Below, one piece after another: positions 54,945-62,607 of a stretch of 64,000 bases of DNA. Position 1 is the stretch's first letter. Each line of letters begins with the position of its first letter. Origin of the DNA: Methylomonas paludis (GTDB taxonomy: Bacteria; Pseudomonadota; Gammaproteobacteria; Methylococcales; Methylomonadaceae); contig NZ_CP073754.1 in NCBI RefSeq assembly GCF_018734325.1, positions 1,240,001-1,304,000 of the forward strand, read 5' to 3'. A model generated the notes under the pieces. That model saw only the letters and a program-made list of their open reading frames with translations, made no database searches and had not been told where the DNA came from. The position numbers were made by a program, and so were the translations under genes.

Positions 54945-56057
54945 ATGTTGGCACAATTTGAAGTAAGTAATTTTAGGCAGTTTAAAGAAAAAATAGTATT
55001 GGATTTAACTGATGCTAAGCAATATGCTTTTAACCCAGAGTGTATTAGAAACGGTTTGGTTAATAAAGCGATTATTTATGGATCGAATGGCTGTGGTAAA
55101 ACTAATTTGGGTTTGGCTATTTTTGATATAGTTTGGCATTTGACTGATAATGATAGAAATGGTCTTATTAACTATATGAACGGTTATGCAAATGCAGAAT
55201 CTGATTTTGATTTAGTTAAATTTAGATATGTCTTTAAATTTAATAATAAAAATATTGTTTATGAATACGGAAAGAGAGAGATAGAGGTTTTGCAGTTTGA
55301 AACTCTGAATATTGACGGTAAATTAGTGATTGAGTATGAGTTAGGTAAGCCGCTTAAAGTCAATTTAGCAGGGGCAGAAACTTTAAAAACCGATTTGAGT
55401 AATTCTAATATTTCGGCATTAAAATATATCAGAAGTAATGCTGTTTTGGATAAAAACGAAGTTAATCAGGCTTTTGATGATTTTTATTATTTTGTCGAAA
55501 GGATGCTTTTTTTTAGATCGGTAGAGCAAAATATGTTTATTGGTTCTAAACAGAAGGTATTTACTATTTGTCAGGATATATTAGAACACGATCATTTACA
55601 AGATTTTGAGGAATTTTTGAATGATGTTGGTGTTAAGTGTGTGCTATCAGTAATTGAAGTCAACGGTCAAAAAGACATTGCTTTCAAATTCGGATATAAA
55701 AGTATTCCATTTTTTGGAATTGCATCTTCGGGCACGAAAGATTTAGCTTTATTTTATGCCTGGTATCAGCGCATATTAGAAGGTAATGAGGTATCCTTTG
55801 TATATATAGATGAGTTTGATGCCCATTATCACCATGCTTTAGCAAGATCATTGGTCGAAAAGTTAAAAAAAGTTGATGCTCAGGTTGTTCTAACTACACA
55901 TAATACTAATTTAATGACTAATGATATGTTACGTCCTGATTGCTATTTTATTATGTCAGAAACAGGTATTAGACCTTTGCCGCAACTTACGCTAAAAGAG
56001 TTAAGGGATGTTCATAATCTAGAAAAAATTTATCGCGCCGGTGGATTTGATGGCTAA
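54945..56057 (+). CDS. AAA/ABC-type ATPase of a two-gene defence-like module
   Basis: A 370-aa ATPase of the RecF/OLD-like AAA_15 group. Walker A GSNGCGKT (46-53), a signature-like SSGTKDLALFYAW, Walker B VYIDEFDAH (D289, E290) and the switch His in VVLTTHNTN. In AbiL, RloA/RloB and PARIS-type systems such an ATPase senses phage and controls a TOPRIM effector. Strongly AT-rich compared with the phage genes on both sides, so acquired separately. It overlaps the next gene by 8 nt. Confidence 0.85.
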   Translation: MLAQFEVSNFRQFKEKIVLDLTDAKQYAFNPECIRNGLVNKAIIYGSNGCGKTNLGLAIFDIVWHLTDNDRNGLINYMNGYANAESDFDLVKFRYVFKFNNKNIVYEYGKREIEVLQFETLNIDGKLVIEYELGKPLKVNLAGAETLKTDLSNSNISALKYIRSNAVLDKNEVNQAFDDFYYFVERMLFFRSVEQNMFIGSKQKVFTICQDILEHDHLQDFEEFLNDVGVKCVLSVIEVNGQKDIAFKFGYKSIPFFGIASSGTKDLALFYAWYQRILEGNEVSFVYIDEFDAHYHHALARSLVEKLKKVDAQVVLTTHNTNLMTNDMLRPDCYFIMSETGIRPLPQLTLKELRDVHNLEKIYRAGGFDG

Positions 56058-56850
56058 TAACATTCTGTTTGTTTTTGAAGGGGAAAAGACAGAACAGATC
56101 ATTGCAAATGGTTTTTTGAAGTTTTATCCACTAGGTAGTAAAACTACAATACTTACGGCCTATTGTGCAGAAATATATCAACTGTGGCGTGAAGTTAGTC
56201 AGGACGAAGATGTTGATTTGTTTGCTATTATTAAAAAGCGTATTGCTAATAGCGATAGGTCAATTAATGTAGAAAGTTATCAGTTATTAAAGGATATTGG
56301 CTCGGAATCGGTTTCTGAGATTTATTTGTTTTTTGACTATGATGGGCATGCTCAGTCTAGTCGTAATAATGGTCATGATGAAGATATAACGCAAATGCTG
56401 ACACATTTTAACGTCGAAACCGGTAACGGAAAGTTGTATATTAGTTATCCGATGGTTGAGGCTTTAAAGCATATTCAAAGAACTGTCGATTTTAATAAAA
56501 TGATAGTTAATGCCAAGACTAAAATAGCTTGTAATGTCCAGGGAGTAAATTACAAGAACTTGGTAGCCAGTCAGACTGATTTTCAGGATATTACCAGATA
56601 CTCTAAGAATGACTGGAGTTATTTGATTTTAACTCATGTGGTAAAAGCTAATTATCTTTTTAATAAAAATTCACAATTGCCTGAGAGTCATTTTCATGTT
56701 TTAGCGATGACACAAGCGCTAATATTTCAAAAGCAATTATCCGAATATATTTTATCTTCTGGAAAAGTTGCGGTGTTGAGTGGAATTCCATTTTTTTTGA
56801 TTGAGTATTTTGGCGAGCCGATTTGGCGTGAGTTGACAGAAAGCGATTGA
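56050..56850 (+). CDS. TOPRIM-like partner protein (RloB/AbiL-type effector candidate)
   Basis: 266 aa from ATG 56050 (a GTG at 56041 is in frame). LFVFEGEKTEQIIANGFLKF carries the TOPRIM-type Glu (FxFEGEKTE), and EIYLFFDYDGH carries the DxD pair. YISYPMVEALKH and KVAVLSGIPFFLIEYFGEP are conserved-looking blocks. With the ATPase upstream this makes a two-gene module like AbiL or RloAB, more distantly PARIS. It could cut DNA or RNA on activation; the target is unknown. Confidence 0.72.
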   Translation: MANNILFVFEGEKTEQIIANGFLKFYPLGSKTTILTAYCAEIYQLWREVSQDEDVDLFAIIKKRIANSDRSINVESYQLLKDIGSESVSEIYLFFDYDGHAQSSRNNGHDEDITQMLTHFNVETGNGKLYISYPMVEALKHIQRTVDFNKMIVNAKTKIACNVQGVNYKNLVASQTDFQDITRYSKNDWSYLILTHVVKANYLFNKNSQLPESHFHVLAMTQALIFQKQLSEYILSSGKVAVLSGIPFFLIEYFGEPIWRELTESD

Positions 56851-56902
56851 TGCGCTGGTTGGCACATCCTGCCTTTATAGATTAGGTTGGGGTTTGGTTG
56901 GG

Positions 56903-56947
56903 CCTCTGGAGGAGTTCCCGGATTCCGCTGCGCTGCATCCAGGCTAC
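56903..56947. repeat. GGATTCC..GCATCC hairpin repeat at right edge of the defence insert
   Basis: Near-identical to 47237-47280 including flanks (GGCCTCTGGAGGAGTTCCCG.. and a T-run after GGCTACAT). It marks the border where phage tail genes resume. Confidence 0.75.
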
Positions 56948-57024
56948 ATTTTTTTGATTTTTTGATTTTTTTGGCCGGTAGGTCTTTTAGGCGGCTGCGG
57001 TCGCCTTTTTTGTTTGGGGTGGGT

Positions 57025-59691
57025 ATGGCTTCGGTTAGGACTATTCGATCGTCGTTTAATGCGGGTGAGTTGACGCCGGAGTTGTTTGGTAATGTCGGGC
57101 TGGATAAATTACAGTCGGGCTTGGCTTTGTGCCGCAATTTTGTGGCCTTGCCGCATGGGCCGGTGCAAAACCGGGCCGGCTTTGCTTATGTGAACTCGGT
57201 TAAGACCGCGACTAAACGCACCCGTTTGATTCCATTCTCGTTTAACAATCAGCAGACCTTTGCGCTGGAATTGGGGGCCGGTTATTTTCGGTTTCATGCT
57301 CAGGGTGAGACGCTGGTTATTTCTGGGGCGGCCGAGTTGTTGACGAATAATCGCTTTACAGCGGATGTTTCCGGCTGGACGGATAGCAGTGCTGCTGGTT
57401 CGCATATTGCCTGGGATGCGGGGAATTATGGGCAGATGCAACTGGTTTCCGGGCCAAGTAGTCAGGCTTCGACTTATCAGGCAATTACAACAGTCCCCGG
57501 CCAGGTATATGTGATTGGTGTGGCTATTTCGGCGGTGTCTGGAACGCCGCATAGCGTGTTGCGAGTGGGGTCTACTGCAGGTGCTCATGATTTGTTAGAT
57601 GCCACCACTTTTAATAGTGCCGTGCCTGGCCAGACGTATGATGCGAATCCGGCGGGCTGGTTTACGTTCACGGCGACGGGCACCACGGCGTATGTGTCGG
57701 TGATGAATGCGGCGTTTGGTTCTACCCTGAATATGCCGGTGATGGTGTGCGGGTTGTTGAATAAGTATGTGTGCCAGTGGGCGAAGCTGACAAGCTATGC
57801 GGCTGGTGTGTTGACCTGTGACGGTGCGGGGAATGTTTATTATGCGTTGCAGGCAGTACCGGCGGGGACGGTGCTGAGTGATACGGCACATTGGTTGCCG
57901 ATGACTTTTTATGAATTGCCCAACCCTTATGCCGAAGCGGATTTGTTTGATATTCATTATGTGCAATCCGGCGATGTGTTGACGCTGGTGCATCCTGATT
58001 ATGCGCCTATGGAATTACGCCGCTATGGCGATTGGCACTGGGTGCTGGCGGCCATAGAATTTGTCAGTAGTTTATCTGCACCGCTGTTGGGTACGGTGTC
58101 GGCGCATGGCGGGTCAGGCGGGTCGAGTGGTTCGCAAACCCTGGCTTATGTGGTGACAGCGCTGGATAGTTATGGTCAGCAGGAAAGTCTGGCTTCGGCA
58201 GCCGGTTCGGTAGTGAATGATTTGACCGGCAATGGAGCTTATAACCAGGTGAACTGGTCGGCGGGCAGCGGCGGCGGAGCGGTGGCTTATTTTAATGTGT
58301 ATAAATCGATTAACGGCGGCGCGTCCGGTTTTATTGGTCAGGTCCCGGCAGGAACGCTGAGTTTTAAAGATAATAATATTACCCCGGACTGGACGCAGTC
58401 GCCGCCCTTGAATGACAGTGCTATGGCAAATGTGGGTGATTATCCGGGGGCGGTGGGCTATTACGAGCAACGCCGGGTGTTTGCCGGTTCGGATAATCAA
58501 CCGCAGAATGTCTGGGCTACCCAGTCGGGTACCGAAAGCAATATGAATTATTCGCTGCCGAGCCAGGCCAGTGATGCTTTGCGGTTTCGGATAGCGGCAT
58601 TGCGGGCCAGTGTCATAGGTCATGTGGTGGCATTGTGGGATTTGCTGTTATTAACGGCTTCCACGGTATGGCGGGTATATACCGCCAGTGGTGATGCATT
58701 GGCGCCCAGCACGATTACCATTAAAGCCCAGAGCCAGGTGGGGGCCAGTAATGTACAGCCGGTGGTGGTAAATCAGGCGGCGATTTATGCGGCCAGCCAG
58801 GGCGGCCATGTGCGGGAATTAAGCTATCAGTGGCAAATTCAGGGTTATCAGGATAGAGATTTGTGTTTGCTGGCGCGGCATTTATTTGATGGCTTGGCGG
58901 TAGTGGAGCTGGCATTTAGCCGCTCGCTGTATCCTATTGTTTGGGCGGTGTCGGCAGATGGGCGTATGTTGGGGTTGACATATTTGCCGGATCAGGAGGT
59001 GTTTGCCTGGCATCAGCATACCACTCAGGGTATGTTTGAATCGGTGTGTGTGGTGCAGGAAGGCAATTTTGATGTGGTGTATGGTGTGGTAAACCGCACG
59101 ATTGCCGGGGTGCAGAACCGGTATGTGGAGCGCTTGGATACCCGCCAGTATGGGGCTGATTTAACTCAGGCATTTTTTGTCGATTGTGGGGCGACGTATA
59201 CGGCAGTCGGCAGTGGTACGGTGACGAGTGTGAGTGGCTTGAACTGGCTGGCAGGGGCAACGGTGTCGGTGCTGCTGGATGGTAAGCCTTATACGGGTTT
59301 GACGGTGTCCAGCGGCGGGGTATTGACCTTGCCGGTCGCGGCGCATGTGGTGCAGGTGGGGCTGGCGATTGATGCCCAGTTTCAGACACCGCCGCTGGTA
59401 TTGACCGGGGATAGTTCGGCGGGCCAGGGCCGGGTGAAGTGTATTAATAAGGTTTGGGCGCGAGTGGTGGATTTTGTCGGGTGTGCGGTGGGGCCGGGCG
59501 CAGCGCAGTTGGTGGCGGTAGCGCCGCAGGTTTATCAGGCCGATGGGGTGACGCCGCAATTATGGGCCGGGGAATGGCGGGTGAATATTTTGCCGCAGTT
59601 TAGTCCGGATGGCGGCGTGGTGTTTAGTCAGCCGCAGCCGTTGCCGCTGACGGTGTGTGATTTGAGTATGGAAGTGGCGATAGGTGGCTGA
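57025..59691 (+). CDS. Tail tubular protein B / tail nozzle (gp12-like)
   Basis: 888 aa from ATG 57025; longer in-frame starts run through the hairpin repeat and are rejected. The family N-terminus is RTIRSSFNAGELTPELFGNV, then YQSGL-like LDKLQSGLALCRNFVALPHG, PVQNRAGFAYV and IPFSFNNQQTFALELGAGYF. A fibronectin-like insert is seen at ~415-500 (LAYVVTALDSYGQQESLASA). VGYYEQRRVFAGSDNQPQNV and TQSGTESNMNYS are typical nozzle motifs. It forms the hexameric tail tip. Confidence 0.9.
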   Translation: MASVRTIRSSFNAGELTPELFGNVGLDKLQSGLALCRNFVALPHGPVQNRAGFAYVNSVKTATKRTRLIPFSFNNQQTFALELGAGYFRFHAQGETLVISGAAELLTNNRFTADVSGWTDSSAAGSHIAWDAGNYGQMQLVSGPSSQASTYQAITTVPGQVYVIGVAISAVSGTPHSVLRVGSTAGAHDLLDATTFNSAVPGQTYDANPAGWFTFTATGTTAYVSVMNAAFGSTLNMPVMVCGLLNKYVCQWAKLTSYAAGVLTCDGAGNVYYALQAVPAGTVLSDTAHWLPMTFYELPNPYAEADLFDIHYVQSGDVLTLVHPDYAPMELRRYGDWHWVLAAIEFVSSLSAPLLGTVSAHGGSGGSSGSQTLAYVVTALDSYGQQESLASAAGSVVNDLTGNGAYNQVNWSAGSGGGAVAYFNVYKSINGGASGFIGQVPAGTLSFKDNNITPDWTQSPPLNDSAMANVGDYPGAVGYYEQRRVFAGSDNQPQNVWATQSGTESNMNYSLPSQASDALRFRIAALRASVIGHVVALWDLLLLTASTVWRVYTASGDALAPSTITIKAQSQVGASNVQPVVVNQAAIYAASQGGHVRELSYQWQIQGYQDRDLCLLARHLFDGLAVVELAFSRSLYPIVWAVSADGRMLGLTYLPDQEVFAWHQHTTQGMFESVCVVQEGNFDVVYGVVNRTIAGVQNRYVERLDTRQYGADLTQAFFVDCGATYTAVGSGTVTSVSGLNWLAGATVSVLLDGKPYTGLTVSSGGVLTLPVAAHVVQVGLAIDAQFQTPPLVLTGDSSAGQGRVKCINKVWARVVDFVGCAVGPGAAQLVAVAPQVYQADGVTPQLWAGEWRVNILPQFSPDGGVVFSQPQPLPLTVCDLSMEVAIGG

Positions 59692-59806
59692 TAGGTAGCT
59701 TATTTCCTTGACCAACCAGAAAACCTATCAAGCCAGAGGCGATACCAACAATTTGGCTCAGATTGATTAGGAGATTACCAGTATTTTCCTGGTTAGAGCC
59801 ATTCAT
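59624..59806 (-). CDS. Small membrane protein, possibly truncated at the phage junction
   Basis: A 60-aa frame. MNGSNQENTGNLLINLSQIV, then GIASGLIGFLVGQGNK, gives one membrane helix. From ~59692 onward it is read from the antisense of the tail tubular B 3' end, so only the first ~37 residues are likely original. It lies directly downstream of a broken ribbon-helix-helix gene on the same strand and may be its partner. Confidence 0.35.
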   Translation of the reverse strand: MNGSNQENTGNLLINLSQIVGIASGLIGFLVGQGNKLPISHLSPLPYSNHTPSAATAAAD

Positions 59807-59823
59807 TTGTTTAAATACTTGGA

Positions 59824-60044
59824 TTAAATGCCGACGATTTCTGTAAGTAAACGTTTATTTTGATCAAGAATGCCTAAGCGTTTTTTTCGGTTTTAGCTTC
59901 GGCCACCACATCGTATAAGGCGATGGCTTTTCTAAGAATTTCGGTTTTTGTGGTGTGATTGGCAGTAGCCAATTGTTCTAGCCGTTCGTTTAATTCGGGT
60001 GATAAGTTCAAACTAAGGCGGACAGAGTGCGGATGTTTTTTTAT
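59824..60044 (-). pseudogene. Ribbon-helix-helix (CopG-like) regulator, frameshifted
   Basis: The reverse strand reads HSVRLSLNLSPELNERLEQL, ATANHTTKTEILRKAIALYD, VVAEAKTEK, then in frame NA-stop at 59874. Adding one A to the A7 run of GAAAAAAACGC restores the usual end KRLGILDQNKRLLTEIVGI with its stop at 59824. No ATG exists at the N-terminus; ATA at 60042-60044 is where a start would be expected. So both the start and a homopolymer are damaged. It sits inside the phage cluster on the opposite strand. Confidence 0.7.
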
Positions 60045-60096
60045 TCTATTGCTATGTTGGTTGCCGGCCTAACCTGATACCCGGCATGATTAAACT

Positions 60097-62187
60097 ATGC
60101 AAGTTCCTGCTTATCAATTACAAATCGGTTTGAACGAATTACCGCAAGCACGTCAGGACAGTAATGCCGGGCCGGCGGATTTTCTGGGTGCGACTCAGGC
60201 GGCTTTTACTGATCAGGCCGGTGCAGTGGCGCAGCGTATTGATCATGGTTTGGCGGAATTGTATTCCCAGCAATTGCAGGAAGCCAATGCGGTGCGGGTG
60301 GAGGATGCCCGCAATCAAACTCAGAGCACCATCAACACTTTATTATATGGACAGGATGGCGCGTTGACCCAGCAGGGAGCGGTGGCTATCCAGGGCCACG
60401 ATGCTGTATTGCAAAGTCTGGATCAGCATATTGCCGAGGTCAGTACTGGTTTGGCTAATGATGAGCAGCGCCAGCAATATCAGCGTTGGGCTGCTGACGC
60501 CCGGCAGCAGGCTGCCGGTTTACTGGTGCAGCATCAGGGCCAGCAATTTAGAGTGTATCAGCGCGGGGTGGGTTTGGCGACGATTGCCGCCCAGCAGCAA
60601 ACCATGGCGCTGAATTATAATAATCCCGACTTGCTGGATGCCGGTGTCAGCGCTATTCATCAGGCGGCTGTGAATCTGGCCCGTCTGGAAGGCTATCCGG
60701 AAGCTTATGGCGCCGTCGAGGCCGGCAAACAGGCTTCAGCCGCCTTGCAGGATGCGGTGCATCAGGCTGTGCAGCAAGGTGATGCGGCAAGCGCCGGCAT
60801 GATATTGCGCCAATTTTCCGGGCGGATGCAGGCTGAAGACCTGCTGTCCAGCCGTCAGCAACTGCAAAAGCTCAATGATGCCACTACTGCCGGTCAAGTG
60901 GCCGCTCAGGTGATGGTACAACTGGCTGACCGGTTTGACTCGACCGATTTCCAGCGCTTGCGTCAGGTGACACTGGCTGACCCGGCACTGAGCAATACGG
61001 CATTGACCAGTTATCAGGCGGATACGGCCAAACGGGCTGGTTTGCCCTGGCAACCGGAATTGCTGCAGGGCGATGCCGCGCCCACCGATGCCGCCAAGGC
61101 CTATCGTCAGGCACTTGCCGAAGCTGATTGGCGCCAGCAATTACAGACTTTTCACGGCGATGCCCAACAAGCCTGGGCCGCCATGCATAGTGGTGCCGGG
61201 CCGGTACAGCAGGCGGTGGCCCAGGCCGCCCGGCAGGGTGGTGACTGGTTGGCATTGTTGCCGCAGGCCACCCAGCGTTATGTGCAACAGAATCAGCAGG
61301 CGTATGCGGCTGGTGACGGCCAGCGCAAACCAGCTACTTTGCTTGAGGCCGAGACCCTGGCTTTACAGCATTTGGGTGATGCAGCCGGGCCGCAGTTGCA
61401 GCGGCTGGTGCTTAATGAAGTTGGCCGGCAGTTTCATAGCCGGAAATTGGCGGTACAGAATCAGCAGGATCAGAACCGGGCGCAGGCTATCCAGTTGTTG
61501 CGCCAGAATGGCGGCGATTATGCCGGTTTGCCGGTCAGTGTCCAGGCCGCGCTGTCGGCTAAGGATAGTCAGCGCCTGCAGAATTTCGCTGCCGGTGTGG
61601 CGGCAGATCAGCCGCAGCAGACCGACTGGCGTTTGTATTATCGTTTGCAGAATGATGATAAATTACTCAGCAATACCCTATTAGCCGCTTATCGTGATCG
61701 CTTGCCAGACCAAGCGTTTAAGCAGTTGCAAAACCGCCAGCAGCACTTACAACAGGGTGGAGATATACCGGAGCAGGTGCCGGAGCGGGATGTTTTGCAG
61801 CGCTATATGCGCGAAGCCGGTTTGAATCCGCAGCCGCCGGCCAGTGATCGTGAGGCGGTCAGTGCCGCCGGGCGCATCTGGGCAGCCTATAACAGTCGTT
61901 TGGCGGCGGCCCGTCAGCACAGCGGCAAGCCTTTGAGTCACCAGGATATAGAGCAAGTGGCCGGCCAGTTGTTTGACGGTGTGCAAGTACAGGGTTTGTT
62001 GTTCGGCCATCGTCAGAAACCGGCGGTACTGGTGGATTGGCGCAAGGACCAGGTGGAGGTGCCGGAGCAGGATCGGGCGCAGATTGTTGCGGCTTTACAG
62101 GCGCTGAGACCGGCGCAGCCGGTTACTGAGGATCAGGTGTTTTATTATTATCTGCAGCATAAAGGTTTGTGGCGGGAGGCGGATTAA
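60097..62187 (+). CDS. Phage internal virion / ejection protein
   Basis: A 696-aa Gln/Ala-rich helical protein. It starts MQVPAYQLQIGLNELPQARQ, followed by coiled helices (AAFTDQAGAVAQRIDHGLAE; NDEQRQQYQRWAADARQQAA). Composition, size and place after the nozzle gene match the inner-core or ejection proteins of short-tailed phages. No catalytic motif is seen. Its 5' end is partly repeated at 62460-62560. Confidence 0.75.
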   Translation: MQVPAYQLQIGLNELPQARQDSNAGPADFLGATQAAFTDQAGAVAQRIDHGLAELYSQQLQEANAVRVEDARNQTQSTINTLLYGQDGALTQQGAVAIQGHDAVLQSLDQHIAEVSTGLANDEQRQQYQRWAADARQQAAGLLVQHQGQQFRVYQRGVGLATIAAQQQTMALNYNNPDLLDAGVSAIHQAAVNLARLEGYPEAYGAVEAGKQASAALQDAVHQAVQQGDAASAGMILRQFSGRMQAEDLLSSRQQLQKLNDATTAGQVAAQVMVQLADRFDSTDFQRLRQVTLADPALSNTALTSYQADTAKRAGLPWQPELLQGDAAPTDAAKAYRQALAEADWRQQLQTFHGDAQQAWAAMHSGAGPVQQAVAQAARQGGDWLALLPQATQRYVQQNQQAYAAGDGQRKPATLLEAETLALQHLGDAAGPQLQRLVLNEVGRQFHSRKLAVQNQQDQNRAQAIQLLRQNGGDYAGLPVSVQAALSAKDSQRLQNFAAGVAADQPQQTDWRLYYRLQNDDKLLSNTLLAAYRDRLPDQAFKQLQNRQQHLQQGGDIPEQVPERDVLQRYMREAGLNPQPPASDREAVSAAGRIWAAYNSRLAAARQHSGKPLSHQDIEQVAGQLFDGVQVQGLLFGHRQKPAVLVDWRKDQVEVPEQDRAQIVAALQALRPAQPVTEDQVFYYYLQHKGLWREAD

Positions 62188-62607
62188 GCAGAGCTGAGCA
62201 TTTATAGGCGATATCTGGTAAATCGTCGCGAAAACGTGTATAAAATCAAGCTTTCAGCGCAGGTAGGGTGAATTCGCCGCTAGGTAATCCACCGTCAACA
62301 CCTCACAGGCTATCCGGCGTTTTGCTATCGCGAAAACGCCCTACGTGGGTTGCATCGGCTTATTGGGTGCCGGTACGTTCGCCGCTAGGCAATCCACTTT
62401 AAACACTCGCGTCTTACTGAACAGATAGTTTGCCGTGCGGATGATTTTCGCCTTGGCCGCTATGTTGGGTGTCGGCTTAACTCGGCACCCTGAAAACCAT
62501 GCAAACAGCGGCTTATCAATTACCCATCAGGCTGAAATTCTCAGCAGTGAATCTGGACTCTAGGCTGGAGCGGATATTTTATTATCCACAACAAAAGGAA
62601 GTTGGGC
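62188..62607. other. Intergenic repeats plus a duplicated 5' fragment of the internal virion gene
   Basis: Hairpins of the GGTGAATTCGCC and CTATCCGGCGTTTTGCTATC type lie at ~62268-62345, with another CGCCGCTAGGCAATCCAC near 62380-62400. From ~62460 the sequence resembles 60050-60120: TATGTTGGGTGTCGGCTTAA, then ATG 62499 (MQTAAYQLPIRLKF versus MQVPAYQLQIGLNE). The copy leaves the homology after ~15 codons. AAAAGGAAG at 62592-62601 is the next ribosome binding site. Confidence 0.65.

Noticed and set aside
54945-56850. Gabija or Septu defence system
   Set aside because: Gabija needs a fused ATPase-TOPRIM plus a UvrD-like helicase, and Septu an HNH partner; the second protein here shows neither.
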